Positions 38,560 through 48,041 of a stretch of 64,000 bases of DNA are shown one piece after another (the first letter of the stretch is position 1; each line of letters opens with the position of its first letter). Origin of the DNA: Ferruginibacter paludis. GTDB lineage: Bacteria > Bacteroidota > Bacteroidia > Chitinophagales > Chitinophagaceae. The position numbers and the translations under genes are program-made. Where the stretch lies: NCBI RefSeq assembly GCF_030409685.1, contig NZ_JAUFQJ010000001.1:124001-188000 (forward strand), written 5' to 3'. Under the pieces are notes generated by a model. That model was not told the origin of the DNA and ran no database searches. It saw only the letters and a program-made list of their open reading frames with translations.

Positions 38560-39596
38560 GCTTAAGAGAATAATTATACCTACAAAAAATGAAGTCATCA
38601 GGGATCTTAGCATACACAATGCTGAACTGGAAAACTATTTTAGAAATACGCTGATTCCCCAGCTGTTTGTTGATGCTAAACTCATTTTGAGGAAATTCAC
38701 ACCGCCTGCGATGAAACAGTTCAATTTATCACCAGGTGATATTGGAAAATCCATATTTGAAATTGAGGATAATATCCGCTACCCTTCCATGATAGAAAAC
38801 ATTCAGGCAGTAGCTGAAACGAAGGAGATACTTGAAGAAGAAATTCAAACAACTGATTTTCGCTGGTATCGAATGAATATCATTCCCTATATTCAGGAAG
38901 AAGACTAGCAATCCAACGGAGTCATTATTACTTTTGTTGAAATTACACGGCGGATAAAGGATTTAAAGGAACAGGAAAAATTAATATCGGACCATGAGTG
39001 TCTGCTAGATACTCTTGCACATGATATAAAAAATCCCCAGACCAATCTGAGGCTTGCTTTCGAACAGTTTAAAATCATGGGCATGGAGAACCAGCAGGGA
39101 TTTGAAACTTTCCTTGACATAGTTCAACGCGCTTTATGAACTATTAAATCTGGAACATATCCTGGAAGACGTTCGGCTTGCACTAAGTGAAGACATCAAA
39201 TCTTCTCACGCGATTATCACAGCTGATATACAGGTTTCCGAAATAGCATTTTCCAGAAGACAACTCAGAAGCATCATTTATAATCTGCTGAACAATTCGT
39301 TAAAATACAAATCTGCGGTAAGAAGACCTGCTATATTGATTCAAACAGCTCGGGAAAACGAAGACATAGTTATTATCATCTCTGATAATGGAATTGGCAT
39401 TGAAAAAAATAAGCATGAAGCTGTTTTTACAAAGTATTTCAGGCTGGACAATGCTTTGGAAGGATCCGGAATTGGATTATACCTGGTAAAGGAACTTGTA
39501 AAAAATGCAGGTGGGGATATTGCGTTGCAAAGTAAGCCAGACGAGGGGACAGTTATCAGGATTATTCTAAAAAATTTAAAAATTGCCAGTGTTTGA
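38560..39596 (+). pseudogene. Broken PAS-domain sensor histidine kinase
   Basis: The translated pieces form one kinase in order: a CheR-type PAS domain (ELENYFRNTLIPQLFVDAKL, KFTPPAMKQF), an in-frame TAG stop at 38906-38908, then the HisKA part (FVEITRRIKDLKEQEKL, LAHDIKNPQTNLRLAFEQF) ending in a TGA near 39138, then in another frame the ATPase domain (LRSIIYNLLNNSLKY, SDNGIGIEKNKHEAVF, EGSGIGLYLVKELVKNAGG) to the stop at 39596. The helix that should join HisKA to the ATPase is largely missing, so the break includes a deletion. A functional full-length kinase cannot be made unless the sequence holds errors. Confidence 0.85.
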
Positions 39597-40129
39597 AACT
39601 TGGCATGTCTCAACCGGACAATCGAAGTCTGCCTTTTTGTATCCATTAATTTCTTATTGAACTTATCTGTGTCATGTATTGAATTCTTGATAAAAATATC
39701 GATCGTTTCGCTTGGAAATTGCATGGCATAGTCTATAATAGTAGCATAAACTAAAGTATAAGTAAGGGATAAAAAAACGTTGGCTAAAAAACCTTAAAGG
39801 ATGTCTATGATACCTCATATTTGTCTGGACAGGTTTTTATTGCAGATGATAAAAAGTGGCCCTATATTGAACTGTACCAATAAAGAAAACGACTTTAAAA
39901 ATGACTTTACTGTATAATTGCCATAGAACTGTTAACACTCAATTAGAATTGCCGAAGCAGGATTTCAGTTAATCTCTAAAACTTAGTGTCTTCATTTTCA
40001 ACTTTTTTAAGAAGGTTGTCCTACCTCGTTTACCCATCATCAGGCCTCTTTTGGAAAAGTATTTGCAACTAATTTACTGACGACTTCTTTGAAGTGAAAT
40101 TGATTTGTGAACAAGAAAACTTAAGAGTC
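39597..40129. other. Intergenic region, probable left border of the conjugative element
   Basis: About 530 AT-rich bases with no gene. The left end of the integrated element should lie here or within the pseudogene to the left, but I find no convincing copy of the tRNA-Gln end that would mark it. Confidence 0.35.
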
Positions 40130-40594
40130 ATGCTAAGTTCAATTACCTGGGGGCAGTATCTAAGCAGTATTGCTCTCCTTTTACTTTTCTATTACAGCTA
40201 TGTTGCCTTCCGGTATTATAAGTGGGAAATATTCAGCATTATCGGCATCAAAAAGATCGACGGCAGTTCAATCGCCATACCCTCAATGGCCGAATTTAAA
40301 TCCTCCATGGAGGGTGAAAGCCAAGACAATTATCTTCCAAAACCAGCTACAGATATTGATATTTCACCGCTGGTGCAATCTTTCACCGATGAAGTCCAGG
40401 CATATATACAGGAAGCTGAAAGTGGCATCGGAAAAGATGAATTGCTTTATTCGCTGAAACTGATAGCAACGAAATATCCGGCACTCAAGAACTCAGAATG
40501 TAGCGATGAAATAAGCGAATTTATTTACCGGGAAGCCAATAATAGATATCCAAATATCATGCAGCTGAATGATGCTCTGCATCTTTGGCAATGA
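40130..40594 (+). CDS. Hypothetical membrane protein, start of transfer operon
   Basis: 154 residues from MLSSITWGQ; a GTG at 40094 would add 12. One membrane segment lies at about 10-27 (SIALLLLFYYSYVAF), with a soluble C-terminal part of about 120 residues. It precedes the pilin-like traE in the position where conjugative transposons of this phylum often carry small membrane proteins. I do not recognise the family; a role in transfer is inferred from position only. Confidence 0.65.
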   Translation: MLSSITWGQYLSSIALLLLFYYSYVAFRYYKWEIFSIIGIKKIDGSSIAIPSMAEFKSSMEGESQDNYLPKPATDIDISPLVQSFTDEVQAYIQEAESGIGKDELLYSLKLIATKYPALKNSECSDEISEFIYREANNRYPNIMQLNDALHLWQ

Positions 40595-40696
40595 TCTGAA
40601 AAACTAATGCTTCATTGTGCAGTGTGGATGGCTTAGTAAGTGCAGATTGGCACAATGGAGCATTCTTTTAAATCTTCATCATTTAAAATAGAGCGT

Positions 40697-41029
40697 ATGA
40701 AAAGTATGAGAGAAAAAAACAAAACCAGGCGGCAAATGCAGACTATCGCAGTAACCAGCATATTGATGCTGGTGTCATTTTGTGCGGCCGCGCAAGATGG
40801 GAATGCAGGTATTAATGAAGCTAACACCAAAGTGCGAAGTTATTTTGCTTCTGGTACCAATTTGATGTATGCGGTTGGTGCAATTGTTGGGCTTATTGGG
40901 GCCATAAAGGTCTACCAAAAATGGAACAGTGGTGATCATGATACCGGCAAGGTTGCTGCTGCGTGGTTTGGTAGTTGCGTTTTCTTGGTAATCGTTGCAA
41001 CGGTAATTCGATCATTCTTTGGCGTGTAA
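40697..41029 (+). CDS. traE: TraE-like pilin subunit (DUF4134)
   Basis: 110 residues from the ATG of MKSMREKNK. Signal-like segment ending CAAAQ, then GINEANTKVRSYFASGTNLMYAVGAIVGLIGAIKVYQKW-type sequence (key residues GAIVGLIGAIKVYQKW) and a second membrane segment before the C-terminus. This is the DUF4134/TraE family, VirB2-like, which makes the pilus or channel subunit of the transfer machine. Confidence 0.9.
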   Translation: MKSMREKNKTRRQMQTIAVTSILMLVSFCAAAQDGNAGINEANTKVRSYFASGTNLMYAVGAIVGLIGAIKVYQKWNSGDHDTGKVAAAWFGSCVFLVIVATVIRSFFGV

Positions 41030-41039
41030 AAAAATTATT

Positions 41040-41375
41040 ATGAGCAACAGTGTCTATCAAATCAACAAGGGCATAAACAAGTCCATCGAGTTTAAAGGCC
41101 TAAAAGCGCAGTATATCTGGTGGCTTGGCGGTGGGCTTGTTGTGTTGCTCATTTTCTTTGCCATCATCTATATTATCGGCTTGAATATTTTCTTTTGTTT
41201 GGCACTCATTGTCAGCCTGGCAACAGCACTCTTCATGTATGTATATAAACTGAGCCGGACGTATGGGGAATATGGCCTGATGAAAAAGGTAGCAAAAAAG
41301 GCAGTGCCAAACGTTATTAAAAGCTATTCCATAACTCTTTTAAGAAAGCAACTACAGCATGAAAAACCTCTTTGA
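41040..41375 (+). CDS. traF: TraF-like protein (DUF4133)
   Basis: 111 residues from MSNSVYQINKGINKSIEFKG, the usual start of DUF4133/TraF. Two close membrane segments follow (YIWWLGGGLVVLLIFF and a second to about residue 75). VirB3-like by position and size: a small inner-membrane partner of the VirB4 ATPase. Its end overlaps the traG start by 17 bases. Confidence 0.9.
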   Translation: MSNSVYQINKGINKSIEFKGLKAQYIWWLGGGLVVLLIFFAIIYIIGLNIFFCLALIVSLATALFMYVYKLSRTYGEYGLMKKVAKKAVPNVIKSYSITLLRKQLQHEKPL

Positions 41376-43779
41376 TATATTACCAATATACGGTGTTGAA
41401 CACAGTTCCATTTTATCAAAAATGGGTGACATCACTGTTGGCTTCAAGGTTGAATTGCCGGAGTTATTTACCATGAGCAATGACGAGTATGAAGCTTTTC
41501 ATCATGCATGGATAAAAGCAATTAAGGTGCTGCCGGTAAATGCACTACTTCATAAGCAAGATTGGTTTACTGAAACAAAATACAATGCTGATTTTTCAAA
41601 TGATGATACCAGTTTTTTAACCAGGAGCAGTGAACGTTTCTTTAATGAGAGACCTTATCTAAATCATGAATGTTTTATATTTCTGACCAAGAAGCCTTTG
41701 AATAGAAAAGCTTCCTCTTCCGTTTTCTCCAGTTTATTAAGAAAGACAATCGTTCCCGAAGAAACCTTACAACCAAAACACTTCCATGATTTTTTAAATC
41801 ATGTTGGACAATTTGAAAAGATATTATCTGACAGCGGTTTTATCTCTTTGAAAAGATTGAATGACTCGGAACTGGCTGATGTAGCAATTCAATATCTCAA
41901 CCTGAAAACGGAAGGTGAAATTATCCGTGATATTGAATTTAAACCCGAATGGATGATAGGCGAAAACCATTGCCAGTTGTACACGATGGCTGATGCGGAA
42001 TTTGTACCTGCTTTGTGTGGCTCAAGGATCAATTATGACAAGTACTCAACCGACAAGACAAAGTTCAGTGTAGGCTTTGCTTCGCCCATTGGCCAGTTGC
42101 TTTCCTGCAATCATATCTACAACCAATATGTTTTTATTGAGAACGTTCAAAAAACCATGCAAAAGCTGGAAGGAAAAAGATTGAGGCTTCAATCCCTATC
42201 AGCATATAGCAGGGAAAATGCCATTGCAAAAGATGCCACAGATAATTTTCTGAATGAAGCAATAGCTGAACAGCGGCTTCCGGTTAAAGCACATTTTAAT
42301 TTATTAGCCTGGACAGATAACAGGGAGGAATTGAAAAATATCAGGAACCTCTGTTCATCGGCGCTTACGCAAATGGACGCTACGCCGAAGCTTGAAACAG
42401 AAGGATCTGCACAAATTTATTGGGCTGGTATTCCGGGTAACGCTGCCGACTTTCCGATGAATGATACTTTTGATACCTTCTCCCCACAAGCATGTTGCTT
42501 TTTTAACCTGGAAACCAACTATCGTTCCTCGGTAAGTCCTATTGGCATCCGGCTGGGTGACCGGTTGAGCGGCAGGCCTGTACATGTAGATATTTCTGAC
42601 GAGCCATTGGACAAGGGAATCTGTACGAATCGCAATAAATTTATCCTCGGTCCTTCTGGCTCCGGCAAGTCCTTTTTCACCAACCATATGGTGAGAAGCT
42701 ACTATGAAAAAGGCACACATATTGTGCTGGTAGATGTGGGCCATTCTTACAAGGGGTTGTGCGATATTGTGAATGGCTATTACTTTACCTATTCCGAAAC
42801 CAATCCAATAAAGTTCAACCCGTTTTACATTGGCGAAGCCGATACATTGGATACTGAAAAAAAGGAAAGCATCAAAACCCTGTTGCTAGCACTTTGGAAG
42901 AAAGACAATGAAACCTTTAAACGAAGTGAATATGTTGCCCTTTCAAACGCCTTACAGCTATATTTCGATAATGTAAGTGTAAACAAAGATTTGTTTCCCT
43001 GCTTTGACAGTTTTTATGAATTTTTAAAGGATGAGTTTGTTGAAGTGTTGAAAGGCGATAATGTAAAGGATAAGGATTTTGATGTTTCAAATTTCTTGTA
43101 CGTGCTGAGGCCTTATTATAAAGGAGGTGAATTTGATTACCTGTTGAATGCAAGGGAAAATTTGGATTTGTTGCAACAACGGTTTATTGTTTTTGAACTG
43201 GATAATATTAAAGATCACCCGATACTATTCCCGGTGATAACCATTATCATCATGGAAGTATTTATCAGCAAAATGAGAAAACTGAAAGGCATCCGTAAAA
43301 TGATCTTGATTGAAGAAGCCTGGAAAGCTATTGCAAAGGAAGGTATGGCTGAATACATCAAGTACTTGTTTAAAACAGTAAGAAAATTCTTTGGTGAAGC
43401 CATTGTAGTAACACAGGAAGTGGAAGATATTATTTCATCGCCGGTGGTAAAACAGGCAATCATCAATAACAGTGATTGTAAGATTTTATTAGACCAAAGT
43501 AAGTATCAGAATAAGTTTGACCAGATACAGGAATTGTTAGGATTGACAGATAAGGAAAAGGCGTTGGTATTGTCCATTAATAGAGCCAATGACCCAACAA
43601 AAAAATACAAAGAGGTATTTATTTCGCTTGGTGGCGTCTTGAGTAAAGTGTACAGGACAGAAGTGTCGCCGCAAGAATATTTGGCTTACACAACAGAGGA
43701 AAAAGAAAAAGTGAAAGTGCAGGCTGCCGCCCAGAAGTTTGGCAGTATTGAAAAAGGAATCGCATCGTTAACAACATAA
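41359..43779 (+). CDS. traG: TraG, VirB4-like conjugation ATPase
   Basis: 806 residues, near full length. The Walker A motif is FILGPSGSGKSFFTNH at about residue 430, followed by HIVLVDVGHSYKGL; the Walker B region is KGIRKMILIEEAWKAIA near 640, with the arginine-containing VTQEVEDIISS downstream. It powers pilus assembly and substrate transfer at the inner membrane. The C-terminus (YLAYTTEEKEKV) is intact, so this gene at least is not decayed. Confidence 0.95.
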   Translation: MKNLFDILPIYGVEHSSILSKMGDITVGFKVELPELFTMSNDEYEAFHHAWIKAIKVLPVNALLHKQDWFTETKYNADFSNDDTSFLTRSSERFFNERPYLNHECFIFLTKKPLNRKASSSVFSSLLRKTIVPEETLQPKHFHDFLNHVGQFEKILSDSGFISLKRLNDSELADVAIQYLNLKTEGEIIRDIEFKPEWMIGENHCQLYTMADAEFVPALCGSRINYDKYSTDKTKFSVGFASPIGQLLSCNHIYNQYVFIENVQKTMQKLEGKRLRLQSLSAYSRENAIAKDATDNFLNEAIAEQRLPVKAHFNLLAWTDNREELKNIRNLCSSALTQMDATPKLETEGSAQIYWAGIPGNAADFPMNDTFDTFSPQACCFFNLETNYRSSVSPIGIRLGDRLSGRPVHVDISDEPLDKGICTNRNKFILGPSGSGKSFFTNHMVRSYYEKGTHIVLVDVGHSYKGLCDIVNGYYFTYSETNPIKFNPFYIGEADTLDTEKKESIKTLLLALWKKDNETFKRSEYVALSNALQLYFDNVSVNKDLFPCFDSFYEFLKDEFVEVLKGDNVKDKDFDVSNFLYVLRPYYKGGEFDYLLNARENLDLLQQRFIVFELDNIKDHPILFPVITIIIMEVFISKMRKLKGIRKMILIEEAWKAIAKEGMAEYIKYLFKTVRKFFGEAIVVTQEVEDIISSPVVKQAIINNSDCKILLDQSKYQNKFDQIQELLGLTDKEKALVLSINRANDPTKKYKEVFISLGGVLSKVYRTEVSPQEYLAYTTEEKEKVKVQAAAQKFGSIEKGIASLTT

Positions 43780-43789
43780 ACCATAGGTT

Positions 43790-44161
43790 ATGAAATATAC
43801 TTTTATTTGTTCCCTGATTTTATTGGCTTCCTGTAAAGGTCCGCAAAGTACAGACGACTTAAGTGGTGTATATACTTCCTCTTACGAACATGAGTTTGGA
43901 AAAACGGATGATACGCTTAATTTATCTAAAGCAAACAGTACTGGCAATGTTTATCAAATCGAGAGACATTCAGGATTGATAAAAAAAATGGATGGAAAAG
44001 AATTCCCAAAAGAAATTGTGACTGAAACATGGACTTTAGATTACAATCCCGAAAAGCAAACGTTGACAGAAATGAAGAAGGGGAAAACAATTGTTTGGAA
44101 CAGCGGTACACAAAGTTTGCAATTGGGTGACAGGCAATACTTGCGTATTTCCAACAAGTAA
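43790..44161 (+). CDS. Small lipoprotein in transfer operon
   Basis: 123 residues with lipobox ILLASC near residue 15. The mature part is short, polar and unrecognised (a beta-rich pattern with TWTLDYNPEKQTL). It lies 10 bases after traG and 38 before traI. A VirB7-like role at the outer membrane is possible from its size, anchoring and position but is not shown. Confidence 0.65.
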   Translation: MKYTFICSLILLASCKGPQSTDDLSGVYTSSYEHEFGKTDDTLNLSKANSTGNVYQIERHSGLIKKMDGKEFPKEIVTETWTLDYNPEKQTLTEMKKGKTIVWNSGTQSLQLGDRQYLRISNK

Positions 44162-44198
44162 AGTGTAGTTAGTATTTGTGAAAATGAAAATGTAGGGT

Positions 44199-44876
44199 AT
44201 GAAAAGAATATTAATTATTGCAGGAATGATCCTGCTTACAAGTCTTGCGCCTGTCCAAACAATTCATGCGCAAATTCCAATTCTGGAAATTATAAAAGCT
44301 GCTGTAAAAAAGGTAATAAAAGCTGTTGATTTAAAGATTCAGCGACTTCAGAATAAAACAATCTGGCTACAGAATGCGCAAAAAACATTGGAAAATGAAA
44401 TGTCCAAGTTAAAGCTTAAAGAAATTGGGGATTGGGCTGATAAGCAGAAACAATTGTATGCCAAATATTTTGAAGAATTATCAAAGGTAAAAAGTGCAAT
44501 TGGTACCTACCAGGCTGTGAAAGATATTATTAATAAACAAGGCCAGCTTGTAAAAGAATATTCCAGAGCTTTTAACCTTTCTAAGCAGGACAAGAACTTT
44601 ACAACGCAGGAAATTGAGTACATGGGACAGGTCTATTCCGGCATCCTGGAAGAAAGTCTGAAAAATATGGAACAGGTCCAAATGGTTGTAACGGCATTTG
44701 CAACCCAAATGACAGACGAAAAGCGATTAGCAATTATCCATAGTGCTTCGGATAATATAGATCGCAATCTCGGCGACTTACGCCAATTTAACCAGCAAAA
44801 TATCAGGATTAGTTTACAACGCTCAAAGGAGCGGAATGATGTTGATGTTGTGAAGAAACTCTATGGTTTAGAGTAG
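44199..44876 (+). CDS. traI: TraI-like secreted coiled-coil protein
   Basis: 225 residues. A Sec signal (to TIHAQ) is followed by IIKAAVKKVIKAVDLKIQRLQNKTIWLQNAQK-type sequence (key residues KAVDLKIQRLQNKTI), a long helical region, and the closing motif NDVDVVKKLYGLE. This is the TraI family of Bacteroidetes conjugative transposons; by position and helical nature it may be VirB5-like. It is the first of three related helical secreted proteins in a row. Confidence 0.85.
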   Translation: MKRILIIAGMILLTSLAPVQTIHAQIPILEIIKAAVKKVIKAVDLKIQRLQNKTIWLQNAQKTLENEMSKLKLKEIGDWADKQKQLYAKYFEELSKVKSAIGTYQAVKDIINKQGQLVKEYSRAFNLSKQDKNFTTQEIEYMGQVYSGILEESLKNMEQVQMVVTAFATQMTDEKRLAIIHSASDNIDRNLGDLRQFNQQNIRISLQRSKERNDVDVVKKLYGLE

Positions 44877-44908
44877 TAATTATTAGTGTGAAAGTGAAAA
44901 TGTGAAGT

Positions 44909-45553
44909 ATGAAAATAATAATAATTGCGATAGCAATGTTGCTGTCATTAACAAAACCTGTGTCTGCACAAACCTTTGCAGAATGGTTCAGGCAAAAGGC
45001 AACTCAAAAGAAATACCTGATTCAACAAATAGCTGCATTGCAGGTTTATATTGGCTATGTGTCAAAAGGCTATTCGATTGCAAAAAAAGGCCTTAATACA
45101 ATCAAGGATATTAAACACGGCGATTTTGATATTCATAAAAACTATTTTAGTTCCTTAGCTTCCGTAAATCCAACAATAAAGCGATATACCAGGGTAGCAG
45201 ACATTATTTCGCTCGAAATAAATATTGCCAGGCAAACTGCATCTGTTATGCGGTATTGCAGGGAATCAAATCAACTCACTCTTTCGGAATTAACCTATCT
45301 CCAAAATGTTTTTGATCAGCTATTAAGTGATTGTTCAAAATCATTAGATAAGCTTTTTGATGTAATTACAGATGGAATCCTTACGATGAAGGATGATGAG
45401 CGAATAAAAGCCATTGATAAGATTTATGATGATATGGTTGATAACCAAATTTTCTGCAGGTCGTATGGGAATACAACAAAAGGTCTGTGCGTTCAACGAA
45501 TGAATGAACAAAATGAAATTCTGTTCTCAAAAAAATTAAATAATATAAAATGA
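44909..45553 (+). CDS. TraI-associated secreted helical protein, copy 1
   Basis: 214 residues, signal to PVSAQ. The body reads QQIAALQVYIGYVSKGYSI, KDIKHGDFDIHKNYFSSL, VNPTIKRYTRVADIISLEI and MKDDERIKAIDKIYDDM. This family often carries the label TerB-type tellurite resistance protein, but nothing here indicates tellurite; the place in the operon indicates the transfer apparatus. It is clearly paralogous to the next gene, with which it overlaps by 4 bases (ATGA). Confidence 0.8.
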   Translation: MKIIIIAIAMLLSLTKPVSAQTFAEWFRQKATQKKYLIQQIAALQVYIGYVSKGYSIAKKGLNTIKDIKHGDFDIHKNYFSSLASVNPTIKRYTRVADIISLEINIARQTASVMRYCRESNQLTLSELTYLQNVFDQLLSDCSKSLDKLFDVITDGILTMKDDERIKAIDKIYDDMVDNQIFCRSYGNTTKGLCVQRMNEQNEILFSKKLNNIK

Positions 45554-46176
45554 AAAGCTTAATCATCTTCTTACTGCTGACTATTCAAATTTCAAGCAAT
45601 GCATTGTTTGCACAGTCAACAGAAGCGCAACAACTACTTCTTAACGTAGAAAAATTGGCCCAGCTAAAAAAGATTCTCAGCAACATGAAAAAAGGTTATG
45701 AGATCGTAAGCACGGGGTACAATACCATTAAGGACATTTCCAAAGGAAATTTCAACCTGCACGATGCATTTTTAAATGCATTATTACAGGTAAGTCCAAC
45801 AGTGAGAAAGTACAAAAGGGTTGCAGATATTATTACTTGCCAGGCCCAGATAGTTAAGGAATACCGATCTGCATTTAATCGGTTCAAATCCACCAATCTG
45901 TTTAATTCGTCTGAAATAACATACATGGAAGATGTTTATAAAAATCTCTTTAATAAAAGCCTTCAGAACCTTAATGAATTGAGCATCGTAATCACAGCAG
46001 GGAAGTTAAGAATGAGTGATGATGAAAGAATCGCTGCCATCGACAGAATTTATAAAGACATCTCTGACAAGCTGGTTTTCTTGAGAGGCTTTAATAACGA
46101 AGGCTCTGTGCTGGCAGTTCAAAGAGGAAGAGAATTGGTTGACACAAAGTTGTCAGAAAAGTTGAATGGCCTTTAG
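45550..46176 (+). CDS. TraI-associated secreted helical protein, copy 2
   Basis: 208 residues, signal to ALFAQ. It shares the layout of the upstream gene: LKKILSNMKKGYEIVSTGYN, KDISKGNFNLHDAFLNAL, VSPTVRKYKRVADIITCQ and MSDDERIAAIDRIYKDI. The two are tandem duplicates that have diverged widely. Translation is coupled through ATGA to the first copy. They may form a hetero-oligomer in the periplasm. Confidence 0.8.
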   Translation: MKSLIIFLLLTIQISSNALFAQSTEAQQLLLNVEKLAQLKKILSNMKKGYEIVSTGYNTIKDISKGNFNLHDAFLNALLQVSPTVRKYKRVADIITCQAQIVKEYRSAFNRFKSTNLFNSSEITYMEDVYKNLFNKSLQNLNELSIVITAGKLRMSDDERIAAIDRIYKDISDKLVFLRGFNNEGSVLAVQRGRELVDTKLSEKLNGL

Positions 46177-46202
46177 TTTTTGAATCGATTAAAAAGCTGT
46201 GT

Positions 46203-47420
46203 ATGAAAAAGTGCGTAAGAGTAATCGCTTTAGTTGCAGTGGCATTAGTGCCTAAATTATTATTTGCACAGAATGGCGGTTTTGCAGATGAAGTTAAAAG
46301 CCTGCATACAGTTTTGGAGCAACTATATACAGAAATGTTGCCGTTGTGCAGCAAATTGATTGGTGTTGGCCGGGGTATTGCCGGCTTTGCAGCCACCTGG
46401 TATATAGCGAGCAGAGTTTGGAGGCATATCGCCAATGCTGAACCCATTGATTTTTACCCGCTGTTCCGCCCATTTGTTTTGGGCTTTGCTGTTATTATTT
46501 TCCCGTCTGTAATTGCCATGATTAATGGAGTAATGAACCCAACTGTTACTGGTACTGCAGCGATGGTGGATGATTCTAATAAGGCCATAGCTGTGTTACT
46601 TCAGAAGAAAGAAGAAGCCATTAAGAAAACTGACGTTTGGAAAATGTATGTGGGCGAAACTGGCAGTGGGGATAGGGATAAATGGTATAAGTACACCCAT
46701 CCAAATGATAGTCCCTCAGACGAAGGCTTTTTTGAGGGGATTGGCAATGACATCAAGTTTGCCATGGCAAAAGCCTCCTACAATTTCAGAAATTCAATCA
46801 AACAATGGATGAGTGAAGTATTGAGAGTATTATTTGAAGCCGCTTCCCTTTGCATAAATACCATCAGGACATTTTATCTTATTGTTCTTGCTATACTCGG
46901 CCCACTAGTCTTTGGCATTGCGGTCTTTGATGGATTCCAGCACACCTTAACGGTGTGGATTGCACGGTACATAAATATATTTCTCTGGTTGCCTGTCGCC
47001 AATATCTTCGGCAGCATCATTGGAAAAATACAGGAGAATATGTTGAAGGTTGACATTGCCCAGGTGCAGGATTTCGGTGACACATTCTTTTCTCCAACTG
47101 ATACAGCTTATCTCATTTTCATGATCATTGGAATCGTAGGATACTTCACGGTGCCGAGTGTGGCAAACTATATTGTCCATGCTGGCGGCGGTAATACCTT
47201 ATTGTACAAGGTGACGAGTCTGACATCAAATAGTTCAAGGAGCATTGTGAATTCCGCTTCATCCGGGGCTGGTATGGTAGCAGATTCATTTGGCGATGCA
47301 AAAGCCAGTACCTCCGGAAGCATTTCTTCGAAAGGAATAACCGAGGGATATTTTATTGAGAAGCCGTCTGGTGGAAACTCAAACGGCTATATGAATAACA
47401 AACTATCAGGTAAATCTTAA
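46203..47420 (+). CDS. traJ: TraJ, VirB6-like channel protein
   Basis: 405 residues: signal peptide (to LLFAQ), then at least five membrane segments between 50 and 310 (for example YPLFRPFVLGFAVIIFPSVI and TFYLIVLAILGPLVFGIAVF), and a polar Ser/Gly-rich C-terminus. The segment WIARYINIFLWLPVANIFGSII and VANYIVHAGGGNTLLYKVTSL are typical of TraJ of conjugative transposons. It forms part of the inner-membrane translocation pore. Confidence 0.92.
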   Translation: MKKCVRVIALVAVALVPKLLFAQNGGFADEVKSLHTVLEQLYTEMLPLCSKLIGVGRGIAGFAATWYIASRVWRHIANAEPIDFYPLFRPFVLGFAVIIFPSVIAMINGVMNPTVTGTAAMVDDSNKAIAVLLQKKEEAIKKTDVWKMYVGETGSGDRDKWYKYTHPNDSPSDEGFFEGIGNDIKFAMAKASYNFRNSIKQWMSEVLRVLFEAASLCINTIRTFYLIVLAILGPLVFGIAVFDGFQHTLTVWIARYINIFLWLPVANIFGSIIGKIQENMLKVDIAQVQDFGDTFFSPTDTAYLIFMIIGIVGYFTVPSVANYIVHAGGGNTLLYKVTSLTSNSSRSIVNSASSGAGMVADSFGDAKASTSGSISSKGITEGYFIEKPSGGNSNGYMNNKLSGKS

Positions 47421-47423
47421 ATC

Positions 47424-48041
47424 ATGTTCAAACAAACGAAAAATATTGATGCTTCTTTTAGGCATATAAAGTTTTTTACCTTTTTATTGGTGCTTGGTTG
47501 TTTTATCCTTTGTGGATTTGTATTGTATAAAAGTTATGAATTATCTGCAAAGGTTCAGGACAGAATTTATATTCTTTCAGGAGATAAAGCTATGGAAGCC
47601 TTTGCATCTAAACGGAAAGACAATATTGAAGTAGAGGCACGAAGTCATGTCACCATGTTTCATTCAGATTTCTTTACCCTTGATCCCGATGAAAAAGTAA
47701 TAGAATCAAATATCAAGAAGGCACTATACCTGGCTGATGGTTCTGCTAAAAGACAGTATGACAATCTTAAGGAGACCTCTTACTATTCGGGTATTATTTC
47801 CGGCAATATTAGCCAACAAATTTCTGTAGATAGTATTTCATTAAGCATGAATGCCGAGCCGTATTTGTTTCATTGCTATGCTACCATTAAAATCATCAGG
47901 CCCAATAGCATCGTTACACGCAATTTAATAACCCAAGGCTATTTAAGAAACGTTTCCCGTTCTGACCACAATCCTCACGGATTCTTAATCGAAAGATGGG
48001 AGACAATTGAAAACAGGGATATCAAAACCGAAACAAGATGA
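47424..48041 (+). CDS. traK: TraK, VirB8-like protein
   Basis: 205 residues. One N-terminal membrane segment (FFTFLLVLGCFILCGFVLY) is followed by the heptad ARSHVTMFHSDFFTLDPDE, the hallmark of TraK, and a beta-rich periplasmic domain with RNLITQGYLRNVSRSDHNPHG. It is 3 bases after traJ and overlaps the next gene by 4. It is a structural part of the inner-membrane complex. Confidence 0.93.
   Translation: MFKQTKNIDASFRHIKFFTFLLVLGCFILCGFVLYKSYELSAKVQDRIYILSGDKAMEAFASKRKDNIEVEARSHVTMFHSDFFTLDPDEKVIESNIKKALYLADGSAKRQYDNLKETSYYSGIISGNISQQISVDSISLSMNAEPYLFHCYATIKIIRPNSIVTRNLITQGYLRNVSRSDHNPHGFLIERWETIENRDIKTETR

Noticed and set aside
40030-40035. ttaccc as left attachment site
   Set aside because: Six bases shared with the tRNA end is expected by chance in this much sequence.
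44909-46176. Tellurite resistance function (TerB label)
   Set aside because: Signal peptides, tandem arrangement and position within the transfer operon point to conjugation; no other ter gene is present.
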